Source of the DNA: Aphidius gifuensis
Taxonomy: Eukaryota; Arthropoda; Insecta; Hymenoptera; Braconidae
NCBI RefSeq assembly: GCF_014905175.1
Contig: NC_057792.1
Location: forward strand, 7,068,001-7,132,000
DNA: 64,000 bases
Direction of reading: 5' to 3'
The position numbers and the translations under genes were made by a program. Every line of letters begins with the position of its first letter. Within the stretch, counting starts at the first letter, position 1. Under the pieces are notes generated by a model that worked only from the letters and a program-made list of their open reading frames with translations, made no database searches and was not told the DNA's origin. Of the stretch, positions 42,904 to 56,500 are shown one piece after another.

Positions 42904-45900
42904 ATGGAAGAACAAGGTCAAAATAAAACAACATCAATAGAAATCAAAGAAGGTATTATTGTATAAACAATTGATTAATTTTTCTACATATTATTGATAT
43001 ATTATTATTAAGTTTTAATAATTCCCTTATTATATTATTTATTGAGTTGTTTTATTGATATTTTACAGAATCCAATGAAGATATAACAATTCAACTAGAT
43101 TATATAAAAGAAGAAGTGTTGGATGAAGGTGAAAAAAATTGTGAAATTTTAAGGGATAAAACAACAATAGTTGAAAATCAACAACATCATCAAATTAATA
43201 ATAATGACGTAGAAAAGGTAATGTAATATTTGTTGTAGGCATGCATTTTTTGAATGTATGTCATTTAATTTTTTTTTTTTAAATATTGAATAATTTTATA
43301 TGTTTTAGACTGCTGAACAGGTACCATCTTGTTCAACAAATTTCCATAATCCTGATTATCCTGGTTTCATTGTGGCGTTAAGACAGGCAAAAAAGAAAAA
43401 AAAAAAACATGATGTATCAATTGAAATACTTTTTTCATGTTTACCTGAATCAGTCATAAAACAGCATGATTTCAATCTAAATGAATGGTGGAACTATTGT
43501 TTAGTTGAAAATAAAGATCCACTGGAAACTGATTTATCAGTTGCACAGAGTTATATTAGAAAAAAATTAGATGCTGGTGCATCACCTGATGATATGAAAT
43601 CAATTTCATCAACACTTTGTCTAATTGCATCTGATGAAATGGAAAGACAAATGTATTCATCCAGCTTTCTATTCTCAGAATTTGCTAAATATTCAGCTGT
43701 AAATGACACAGATGGTTATAAAACACCAAAATCATCATGTCAAAATGATTCAATAATTTCGTCATTACATACTGAAACAAAAAAGCAAGATGAATCAAAA
43801 AAAGCATCGGTACAAATTGAAAATGTTAAATCATCTAAATTACCTGAGCTAATTGATTTATCAGACAATGATTCACATACTAAATTGCCATCGACATTGC
43901 TAAAAAAGTCACAGAATAACAATGAACCTACTAATTTAAAAAAAAATGGTGTGTTTTCACAAAAAGCAATTGATAGTTCTCAGTTGATGACACCATTAAT
44001 AAAAACGACATTAACAAAACCACCAAAGGAACTCATGCCAGGATCTATTAACGGTCAACAAACACAAGTAAATAAAGTGCTAGAAAACAATACAGAAAAT
44101 CAGCAAAAAAAAATTGTAAAAACATCTCCACAAGTGGTAAGCATTTTTTATTAAATTAAAAAAAATATATGTATAAATCGTGTTAGAAACAAAAAAAAAA
44201 CATTATGATTATTTTAATTTTCAGCCATCAATAATAAAAATGAATAATGCCGTTGTTGATAATGAATCGGATTTAATAAATAAAAAATCTCCAACAATAA
44301 CGATGCCAATTCTTAAACAACAACAAGATAAAGTTATACAACAGCAACAGTCAACACTATCAGCAGCAAATAATAATCAAGAAAATAATCTTTTGAAAAA
44401 AAATATTGCGCCATCAACGAGTGGTAATTTAAAAAGTGGATCATCATTAGTTAATGAAGTTCAAAAGTCACAACAACACCAACAACAACTATTAGCAAAT
44501 AATACTCATCTAACTGATTCTCTTACAAAAACAACAGTAATTGAATCACTAATACCATCAAAAAACTTACCAGTACATCAAGAATGCTCAAGTAAAGCAC
44601 TGGATCAAAAAAAAGTTGAAGCAAGTGGTAATTCACAAAGTGGATCGTTATTAGTTGATACAGTTCGAAAAGAACAACAACAAAAAAACCAACTACCACC
44701 AGCAAATCAAGCAATTGATACTTCTACAAAAACATTGACACCAGCAATAAAACATGCAACACCAGTGAAACCCCCAGTGCATCATAATACACAACCATCA
44801 ACACCTTGTGAAATAAATACAAGTGTATCGAAGTCACAAACTGAATTACAATTGAGTAATGCAGTTCCAAAAAATAAACAACAAGTTGAAAGTGAAGCGG
44901 ATGCAATTATTGATTTAACACAAACCAGTGATAATGATGATGATGATGATGATAATGATGATGATGATGATACTGATGATACTGAATGAAAAAATACACA
45001 CTGAGAATAAATATAAATACACCCGGCCATCTGGTCTAGTATTAGAAGTACCATCACTTGAGGATAAAACTGAAATAGTTCAAGTACTTGTTCAATATCA
45101 AGATATTTATAAAGTCTTGATATTTATTCCATCAAAGCCAGTATTATTTTTCTACACAAATACAAAATCCGCTTCAAAAATACGTCAAATATTGGGTATG
45201 AACAATCCAAAAAGGCCATATTTTGATCCAGCTGATAAAGATCAAACTCACAAAAGAATAATATTATTTCCAAAATTATTAAAAGGCAGTTCAATTAACA
45301 CATTAAAAAAATTATTTTCATCAAATGCGTGCGTCAAAGAATTGAGTGCAAAAGAAGCCTATGCTACATTATTAAAATGTGCATTACGAAAAAAACCAAA
45401 TAATTCATCCAACATCGATGAAACACAAACAACAATCAGTACTACTAATACTATTGTTAAAAATTCTACTATTCATTCAGCAGCACCTGCACCACCAAAA
45501 AGTAATGATTCAAATGAATCACTTACAAAAGCAAAATGTGCTAAATTATCATGTATCAATAAAGATACAAATGTTAATAATAAAAACAATGAAAAATCAA
45601 ATGATGGAAATGATAAATTAACAAATAATGATAGCAGACAACAAACTTCACCTGTTGTTATTGAAAAAACAAAGTTGGATCAAAGTCAATCAGCACAAAA
45701 TGATGAGTTTGATAAACAGATAGCAAGCAATAATAATATTAAAATTATTACCAATTCTGATAATACTTTTTCGAATACAATTTGCCTAACACTGAAAAGT
45801 AAAAATTTATTATCACTTGATAAAAATCATACAATTAGTTCTGATAATAATAGTCAGGGCAGTATTGACAATAAAATTAATAATAATAAACGTAAACATT

Positions 45901-45962
45901 CACAGCTAGAAATAACAGCTGAGGAAGAAAATTTAAATAAAATTTTACCCTCTCAGAAATAA
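42904..45962 (+). pseudogene. SUL family copy 8, frameshifted in the acidic region
   Basis: The exons are 42904-42952, 43069-43217, 43309-44136 and 44225 onward. Exons 1-3 are intact: I-K-E-E in exon 2, Trp-rich domain (NEWWNYC), SIM ELIDLSDND (about 43850-43875). Exon 4 stays open through modules and SIM IIDLTQTSD (about 44905-44930), then hits a TGA at 44987-44989 right after the Asp repeat. The IGSYKY-type domain continues in another frame (from about 45000, YKYTR...LVLEVPSLEDKTE) to 45962, but part of its start is deleted. Slippage in the GAT repeat followed by deletion is the simplest cause. The product is either truncated after the acidic run or the copy is dead. Confidence 0.7.
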
Positions 45963-47512
45963 AATTTTTATATTAATGTTTTCTTCTTTGTTTATAAATA
46001 AATTAATTTATTAAACATTGACAATTTATATTAAAAACAAACGAAAGTGAAAATATAATTTAGGTATTATGTGTGAAAATTACTTTAGCATGTTTTAACA
46101 TTTAATAATATTTTTCTAATTATTAATAAAAAAGCTTTTACGTTAATTATTAATTAATAATTGTTTCAATTATTTTTTTATTTTAACATAAATATCAATT
46201 CTGGATACTTTATTGCTAATTTTATATTCCCGATAATGAAAAAAAACAAGATGAATCACAAATAATAAAATAAATGTATTTTATTTATTTATTTTTGGCT
46301 TTGGATGATCGTTGAGTGATACAATGTGACCAGGATCTCTCTATTTTCATTAAAGTATTAATGCTGTTTGGAGCATTATCATTACTCGGGTTAGAAATGA
46401 ATCACCAGGTCAAATACACTTTTCCTAAAAATAATAAATTGTTTTATTATGGTTTTCATGACATAATTTTTTGATGATCATTCACCTACACTTGTTCTGT
46501 GTGATCTGTTTGGATCCTGCAATTTCTTTTATCCGTACCATTCAGCTGGTACTTGAGATGCATCATCAGATATCATTATGTTTGTTTCCTGTTGAAAAAA
46601 ATAAATTTTTATTTATTTATTATCAGTATAATAACAAAAATAAAGATTTAAAAACTGTGTCAAATCTTACCTTAAAACAAGTGATTATTTCCAAATTATT
46701 TATTTTCATATTTATCCTGACGACTTACAAGTCTTGTAGTAATTATAAATTAAAGTTGTAAAACAGTTACATAGTTTTGATCAAGTGTCAAATTAACGTC
46801 AGACAATCTAACCTCATTGTCAACTATCTAAAAATTTTAATTATTGTAATTATTTTGATTAAATCAAGTTAAATAATTGTTATTGTAAAAATTATATTTT
46901 GTGTTTAGTTGTTTAGATATATAACCCAAAAGAAAAACCATAATAAAGATCTGAAAATCTAAGTGTTTAGTTTTTATAAACCATGGTTATATTTATTTTA
47001 TTATTGTCATTCTAATTTACCTTTCAAAAGTTAATTTAAATTTTCAATAAATAATCTAATTAATTTATTTATTAAATTATGTGTTAAATTAATTATCAAT
47101 TATTATTAATCTAAAATGAGTATAAACAAAATAATGATATGACATATAAACACTGATGAACGCAATGACACATGACACATGCCCACATGTTTTTTGTTTT
47201 GGTTTTTCACAAGGTTGACATGGACACCGTCAGATAACACTCCACTTGTTTTCTTATATAAATTTTATTCAAACTCAATTTTATCATCGATACTTTTATT
47301 TTTTTTCAATTATTATATGTCTTATATTTTATGGAATTAAAATTAAACTAAAAAATAAAAAAAGAGGACATAAAGTACCATTGTATTAAAAAATATATGT
47401 TTATTTAATTAATTGATAAATTATATAATAAAAATTTCTGATGTTTATATATATCAAAGAGATACAAAAGAAAATATTTTGGTATAAAATTATATTGATA
47501 TATTTATTAAAT
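45963..47512. other. Intergenic between copy 8 and the Kelch gene 3' end
   Basis: 3' UTR of copy 8, repeat segment (46325-46567), and unique AT-rich sequence. No gene is seen. The two genes converge here. Confidence 0.5.
46325..46567. repeat. Family-associated repeat segment, occurrence 3
   Basis: GTGACCAGGATCTCTCTATT to GAGATGCATCATC. The homology to the 3' side of copy 6 begins further upstream (about 46195). Confidence 0.7.
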
Positions 47513-50500
47513 TTAAAAAAACTTTTTTGGTGGAAGTGAAACACTATCATGACCAGAAATTGGATTTGGCAAGGAGGCAATATTTTTGATCCATGTATCA
47601 TCATTATCACTTGAAAAACATTCAACGGTTTCAAGGGTTTTCATAAATACCGTTGTGACACCACCAATAATCATCAATTGATTGCCTAAAATTGAAAAGA
47701 AAAAATATACTCTATTTAAATAAAATTGTTCCAACACATTGTTGTTTTATTAATTTGAAATCTAACCAATTGAGCTTGTTGAATGACTATGTCGTGCAAT
47801 ATCCATTTTAGTAAATTCTCGCCAAGTTCGATGAATAGGATCCCAAACATCAATACTATCAACACTTTCTGTTATTGACTGATCTGGTTGGGGTCTTCCT
47901 GCACCTCCAATAATATACAAACGATCAGAAACGACATGAAGAGAAGCAAAACATCTTGGTGATCGAAGTGCATCAATTTTTATCCATCTTTAATTTAATT
48001 TATTTATGCAATAAATAGTAAATAGAGATATTTAAATTATATAAATATGACTTACGTATTTTTTAATGGATCATAACATTCAACATCTTTTAAAAGTGCA
48101 TCACGTTTTGACATTGTCATACCTCCAGCAACCCAAATCAAATCTTGATATTTCGAACATGCTAAACCAACTCTTGCTATTATCATTGGTTTAACTATTC
48201 TCCAAAATCCTTCAGCAGGATCAAAAGCTTCAACACTCTTTAATGCTCTGAAAAAAAAATTGAATTGAATCAACACTATAAAAACAAATAATAATTAATT
48301 TTCTACAACTCACAATCCATTTTTATCTTGACCACCAATTGCATACATTTTACCATTACTAACAATGAGACCAAAATTTTTTCTTGGTGTCAACATACCA
48401 GCTTCACGAAACCATTTTCTTGTTGATGGATCATAGCTCCAAACAGTTCCAACAACATGGCTTTTTCTTGCTGATAAATCATCACCAGGATGAGCTCCAC
48501 CTATTGATAATCAGTATCAAAAAACAACACGTCAAATATATTTTAACTTTTTTGTTTGCGTGTTACTAAAAACCAGTTAACAGCTTAATTTATTTATTTT
48601 AAATTATTCAATTGTAAATTCTAACCGACTAAGTACACTCGATCACGCAAGAATGCAACGGAGTGGTGGTGCCTTGGTTCTGGAATTTCGCCAACAAATT
48701 CCCAAGAATTGTCTTTTGGTTTGTATCTAAAAAACCCGAAACAAAATATTTTCACAAACTTAAAATAATCATCATACAATAGCAGGAATAAACTTTTCTA
48801 AATTTTTACCTGTACATGTCTCTTCCAGTATTACCTATGGAGCCATAATCACAATGTGGATCAATTCCACCAATAACTAAAATAGCCTCACAGTCAGAAA
48901 ACCACAAAGTATTGTTATCTTGAGAATTTATTTTTGTTTGATTGATCATTGATGATGATACTTGCTCTACTGAATATTTTTTATTCTCTTGTGATGAATA
49001 AGAATCATCTGAATCATCATCATTTGATTGTGAACTTGTTTGTTCATTAAAATACAATGAACTTGGTGGTTTAATAACATTAATTTGTTTTACTGATGAC
49101 TTATGAAGTTCTATGATTTTTTTGGGACTCATTTTTTCGACATTTGATCTTGCTGAATTTTTGTTACTCTGTAATTTTTAAGAACAATTATTATACTTAT
49201 TTAGTTTTGTTATAATATACAATTTACATGATAAACATTTTCAGTATTTCTTGATTTTTTTAATTGTTCATAATCAGTTGTTTTATGGAAATTATTGTTT
49301 ATTAAATTTTTTCCATATCGACGTGGACTTTGTGGTTTTTGTTTTAAATGTGTTTTTTTTTCATTATTTATTGTACAATTAGTGACTCCACTTGTTGATG
49401 CTCTTGGAGGCACAAGAGGAGGATGAAGTTTATGATAGTTTGATGATGACATAGACAATAGTTCAGACACTTTTTTAGCGTTTTTATTTTCATCTGAAGT
49501 TACTACTTTGATCTATATAGTAAATAATAATAAAAAATAAACAAAAGGTACACCTGGTAAAAATATATTATACATATTTCATAAACAAAATTAAAAATTT
49601 ACTATAAACCTCATTAATTTGTTGTCGAGTTTTGTAACCTCTATAAACTGCTTGAATTTTTGTTGCTGCAACAATCTCAACATTTGAATTTTTATTTATA
49701 ACATCATTAGAAATACAAATATCATTTCGATTAGATTTTTTCGTCATTTTATTTTCAACAGTTCTTGTTTTAACATCACAACAAACCTGAAACAAAATTC
49801 AAAATTGGAAAACTTAGGTCTATCAAAATTCTGATATTCCAAACTCACCTATAATTTTATCTTCAAATCACATTTTTCAATTTCTTTTCAGCTTATATAA
49901 TTACATAATTTTGTGTTGGTAAAAAATCATTAAAAACAAAAAAATTTCCCTATATTTTTCATAAAGTATTTAACGCTTATTTTAGAGTAAAACTTTATTT
50001 GAATATAAATAAATTTATTTATAGAATTATAGTTTTTTATAAGAATGTCTTTTAATATACATATATTTTTTTTCCGCTACAATTATTTTTTCTAAGTAAT
50101 AATAATTGATAATGAAATTATCATTTTTTTTTTTTTTTAAATTTCTATTTTTGGTGACATTTTTTTGTATCAAAATTATCATCTTTCTTACTCACCGGTT
50201 TCGAATAATTATTTCCCAATGAGCTTAAATATTTTCCTAAAAATTCTGGTGGCATTCTCATGCCAGATATTTTAGGCGAGCCTAATTGATCTGGGCCTGG
50301 AACTTTTGAACATCTTGAAAACATGTTACAATTTTTTCTAGCTGAACAGCTAGCACTACTACACTCCAAGTTGCACACTGAAAAAATAAAAGAAAAACAA
50401 ATTGAATAACAACCAATAAGTTCAATTAATACTAATTAAATAAATTAATAATTATTTTTTTTTATTTAAATATATTGGCGATTTATTTCTGCACTCAGAC

Positions 50501-53500
50501 CAAATTAAATATAATATGTATGTATTAATGCAGGTATTAATCAGTGATACGAAATTACATAAATTATTAATAGTTTAATATTAGCCATCAAAATAATAGA
50601 GATAATATAAAATTAAACTGATGATAATTGAAATAAAAAATGATTATGAATTACTGAAATTAATTATAAAAAAACACTAAATTAATGAACGATTAAAAAA
50701 AATAATTTTCAATAAGTGATGATTTTTTTTTTTTTTTTTAAATTCAATAAAAATATAAATAATGATTTAAAGTATCTACTCTTTGTACAGTTCAATTAGA
50801 TTTTATTTTAAACTATAATAATCAATGATTATTTAATTTATTTAGATTACCAATAATTTTTTAACAACAAATAAACATTTTATAGGAAAAAAAAAAAAAA
50901 AATCAAGGTAAAATTTGAGGTTTATTTGTTGTTAAAAAATAACAGGTAATCTAAATAAATAAAATAATCATTGATTATTATAGTTTAAAATGAAATCTAA
51001 TTGAACTGTACAAAGAGTAGATACTTTAAATCATTATTTATATTTTTATTAAATTTAAAAAAAAAAAAAAAAACTTTCTTTAAATAATTACCAGTAAGTG
51101 ATAATTTTTTTTTTTTTTTTTATATATGAATTTTTATTAAATAAAATAATTTTAATGTACAATGTTAAAAAAAAAAAATGCTATTTATTATTTTTACCGC
51201 TAGGGTATGATCTGTCGTTTTGATTTCTCAATGTTAATATTGGTCTTTAATAAACGGGGTTTAAAAAAAACGTTAGTTATCGTTTTGACCGCTAGGGTAT
51301 TATCTGTCGTTTTGAATTCTCAATGTTAATGTTGGTCTTTAAAAAACGGGGTTAAAAAACAATATTAGTTGCTACTTTTGTCGCTAGAGTATTATCTGTC
51401 TTTTTGATTTCACACTATTGATTTTGATAAAGACTGTAGCAAATACAATGTTTTCGTTTCATTCAAGTATATACCAACTTGTCTGTAAGTGAACATTATA
51501 TAATTGCCAAATTACTGATACATAGTTAAAGTTGATTGTTACTATTATTATTATTACTCGGATTCATTATTTTTTTATTTAATTAATTATTAATAATTGT
51601 TGTTGTTATTTTACAAAAATGTCTAAAAGTACGGGTATAAAAAATTCAGATAATACTTGTTATTTTAATTCAGTAATTCAAGGACTATTTTCATTAAATA
51701 CATTACATGAAAAATTGAAAGTCTGCAATACATTAAACGACAATAAGTTATTATGTTATATAAAAAATATATTCGATGCATTATCTAAGCGAGATAAAAA
51801 ATACATAGTAATTGACAAAAAATATTTAAAACAAATATTACCAGATAATTTTACCATCGGAAAACAACATGATAGTGGTGAATTATTGACAATTTGGTTA
51901 GAAAAAATTAGTTTAATATCAAAATGTTGGTTAGATGAAATATTTCTTGTTAAAACAATAATTGAAAAAAAATGTGAAAAGTGCCAAAATAATATTTGTG
52001 ATACATTAAATAATGAAAATCAAATTTTATATTTAAATATAAATCAACAAGAACAACATGAATCTGCTGCAACTTTACAAAATTTAATTGATGATAATTT
52101 TAAAGAACAACAATTAACAAATAGTACATTACAATGTTTGAATTGCAATAGAAAAACTAACGTCAAAAAAATTGAAAAAATTGTAAGCACCCCGTTAGTA
52201 TTAGCAATAGTTATTTTCAATTCATATTTTGATAGAGATAATGAAACATCAAAAAAAAATAACATCAATATAAAATTTGATGAAATTTTAAAGTTACAAA
52301 AATATCAAAATTTAGAAAAAAAAAAATAAAAAAACAAATTTATGGCAAAAATATAATGATGATATTGTAACAAACATAAAATTTGATGAACTACAAAATT
52401 TGAATTATCCAAATACTCCAACTGTAGTATTTTATGAAAAAATTAACAACAACAGCAACAGCAACAATAATAATAATAATAATAATAATGGAAATAAGCG
52501 GTGTTCATTATTTGATACGTATGACAATTTAAGAAAAAATAAAAAAGATTTGCCAATAACAATTCCAATTACACCACCATCATCACTACCAGCAGCAACA
52601 GCACCACCACAACGATCAACAACATCATTAAAAAAAACATGTAAAAAATCAAAATCAATTAAAAAAACAAAAAAAGAATTGAAAAATAAAAAAATTACAG
52701 ATTTTTTTAATGTCTCAACACCTGGCACTACTTCAACGTCTGATATTTCTTCAACACCAGCTATATTGATTAATATTGATGACATTGATAATGATGATGA
52801 TGATATTAATATGGAGATTCAACAAATTTTGAAAGATAATAATACTGCAACATTATGCAATAATTTAAATAATAATTGTCCATCAGATACAAGTATTTTG
52901 AGAGGACATATTGATGGAATGACGATAAATTCAGGTAGATCATCAATCAGTTCAATTGTCTCCGTAAATATGGACACAAATGATCTTGCAGTGACATCAA
53001 CACCATTAAAAAGATGCAACACTGTAGATATGTAAGTATTATATTTCATTGGAATATATATATTCACATGTTTTAACATATAAAATAATATGATGATGAT
53101 AATAATAATTTTTATTTTTTTATATTTCAGTGATTTTGCAACACCAACACCGACAAAATTATTTAAAAGTCAAATTAAAAAACCAACTACTTGTTCAGCT
53201 TGTAAAAAACAAGGTCATCAAAAAAACAACAAAATTTGTGAAAAATATGATGAATATTTGAAAAATAAGTCAACAGCAACAAAAACAACAGCAACAAAAA
53301 CAACAACAAAAACAAAAACAACACCATCAACATCAAGATGCGCAACACCTCTTTTGGTAAATAATAATTCACTTGATTCTGATCAAACATCAACAACAAA
53401 AACAACATATAGATCCAATTTATCAGCTGGTGATGAAAAATTCAAAGGTAAAAATACAAGAAATTTCACAATTCAAATGGGTTTGAAAAAATTCATTGGA

Positions 53501-56500
53501 TTATTACCAGAAATGGAAATTGATCATAATAATCCAAAGTTATTGATGTACCAGGCATTAACAAACAATGTTAAATTAATGTCAAAATTTGCCATAACGG
53601 CAAGTTATTTTTTTGAATTTTCAATAAATCATAAAAATGAATGGCTTGTTAATTATATTGCAAGCCAAAATAAATACACAAAAATTAATTTTGTATTTAA
53701 TTTATTACGTACGGATATGAATCAAAAAAGAGTCAAGGAAGTGCCACAGGAATTGATAAGTTTGAAAAAAGAATTTGACAAAATAATAAGTGACAATAAT
53801 TTAAACATTGAACCGTCGTTTTATTTAAAAGGTAAAACAACATTATTCGAAAACTTATGCGTTGAGTATGACAGAAACTTGGAAACAAATATAACAACTC
53901 ATATGTGGCAACGTTTAATGATACATTTGCGTTTCAAGTTAAAAATAACAAATTGGTTCAAATTGTTGGAAGATTTATTTACTAAAAATATTCATCCACC
54001 AAATATAGATGTATTTGAAAATTACAATCATCTCAATTTCACAAAAATCAAGAGTACGTGGTGGAAATTTTTACCTTTCTTATTAACGATGCAAAAAACA
54101 AATAACAATTTTTTTTTAATCCCAACTTACAGTTGTGGATTAAAAAATATAAGAATCTCAACATCGGCACTGAAAGACATTGTGCATGATTTGGAAAACA
54201 CAACATATGCAGAAGTTGATAAAATAAAACCAGCTGAATTGTGGCAATCATGGTTCAATATAAAACCAAAATCGTCAATAGATAAAAAATTTGCATTTTC
54301 ATTTACAACAAATGGTGTATCTGCATCATTGTCATGCAGAAAAGAAATAATAATAAATGATGAAAAAACACCAATGAAATTACCACCATTGAATAAAAAG
54401 ATAGGACTTATTGGATCTGATCCTGGAGCAAGATGTCCAATGGCTGGTATTAAAGTTCAATCACTTGATGATATTGGTGATAAAGATAAAGAACAACGTT
54501 TTTGTGAAAAAAATTCAACCTTTCGATATCGAAGTGGTGAATTTGAAAGAGCAAAAAAAAGAGTTATCATTGCTGGTGATGTCGATAATAAAGTTCAAAA
54601 TTTTACAAAACTTGAATTTTCACATATTAATTTAAAAAATCCTTTAAATTATTATGAAAATGCATTATATAGATTGAAATGTTTTGAAATTAAATATCCA
54701 ATTTATGAACTTGATAAATTGATAAAATTAAAATGGTCAAAACAAATTCAATCTATGAGACAAACTGATCGACAAATCAATAAATTATTATATAATGTAG
54801 GTGCAAAAAATCGCAAAAAAAAAATTGATGATCCAGTATATATTAAACATCGAAAAGATATGTGTAAAAAAATTAACGATGCTAAAAAAAAAACTGCTAA
54901 AGCTGTTGTTGATAAGATTTCAATTAATATTGGTGATGATTTTGATGCTAAACGTGCTGCTGGTGCTATTGAAAAATATAAAAAACAAGCTGTTAAAGAA
55001 AGATTGAAAAATAAAAATTATTCTGCTAAAGCTAGTGATGCTAATGTTGTTGCTGCTAGTAAAGTTGTTGAACTTGTTTCTACTATAAATGCTATTCGTA
55101 ATAATAATAATAATAATATTGATAATATTATTTTATTAAATCATGTTGTAAAAACTAAAGCAAAATTGCGAAAAGCAAGAAAACTTGCAAAGCAATTGAG
55201 AGTAGCCGATAGAAACAAGGATACAAAATCTAAATCAAAATTAAAAAGAGAAAAAATAGCCAGAGAAAAACAACAGGCAAAAAGAAAAGAAGAACGTGAA
55301 AAAGAAAAAAAAATAATTGAAGAAAAAAAATTAGCACAAATGTCATCATATGAGCAGAAAAAATGGCCAAGAAAATTGAGGAGGCTAAATGTGGATGGAA
55401 AAAAAATTATTTATTGTGTTGGTAGACCGGATTATCCAAAATGGATTAAAGCATACAAAAGACCGCGATTAAAAATTTTTGATCGAAAAATAAGAAGTAG
55501 ACCCGGCGTGTTTACTATTGATGTAGACGAATACAACACAACCAAATTATGCAGCAATTGTAATGAAGCACTTGTTGTCGGTCAACATGGACAACGATAT
55601 TGTTGGTGTCCACGTTGTAACATAACTTGGCATCGTGATGTTAACGCTGGGAGGAACATGCTAATTCTTGCACTAATAAGAGCAGGATTATTGCCGGAAA
55701 ATTTTATAAAAAATTTCAATCGTTTGAACGGTCATTTAAATTTTCGACATAAGGTAAATAATTTTTTTTCTATATTTTTTTAAATGTTAAATATTATACC
55801 TATATATATATTTATGTATTAACAATTTTTATTATTTTATGATTACAGCTTTTTCAACTTGAATTGTCTTCATCATCATCATCATCATCATCAACATAAT
55901 TACACTAATTCTAGGATATCAATTTATGACCAAAAATTGTGATATTCTATTAAGAATAAGTGTAATTTTACTTTTTTCTAATTTAATTAATTTATGCGTC
56001 ATCAGTGTAAAGTTGAGAATTTTTAGTCTCCCGAGGCAGAGAATTCAATGATACTTCGCGTATAATGTCGTTAGCCCGTTGGGCACAGTGTAAAAAACTG
56101 AATGATCTGTTATCAATAAAACTTTTTAAAAAATTACACTGTTATCAATAAAATTTCATTAATTTATCGATTAAAAATAATATATAGCTTTAATAATTTT
56201 TTTAAATTTTTTGCTCGTTACACAATACCTGGATTGACTTCAGAAATAAAATAATTTTGGCAAGGAACACGTCCTTTAGCTGTTGGAAGTGATTCATACT
56301 CATTAATAATTGATGTTTTATTTATTTTTTGATCTTGACATTTACGACTTTTCAATTCTAGTATTTCTTTTTGTTGATATTCTTCCAAATATAATAAAAA
56401 TTCACGATATGTTGCGTAATTCTGAAATTAAAATAAATAGATTGATTAATTATTTAACAATAAATTAAATTTTCACTGTTTAAAAAATTAAAGACAAGTG

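Noticed and set aside
44928..45962. Separate gene starting in the copy 8 Asp repeat
   Set aside because: Its Met codons are the shifted frame of (GAT)n; the rest is the family C-terminus, so a frameshift explains it better.
51196..51425. CRISPR-like array
   Set aside because: Units are contiguous 92-base tandem repeats without unique spacers, in a eukaryotic context.
53090..53130. ATG cluster at 53090 as the Fanzor start
   Set aside because: It lies in the intron before a TTTCAG acceptor and would encode a Met/Ile/Phe stretch from intron sequence.
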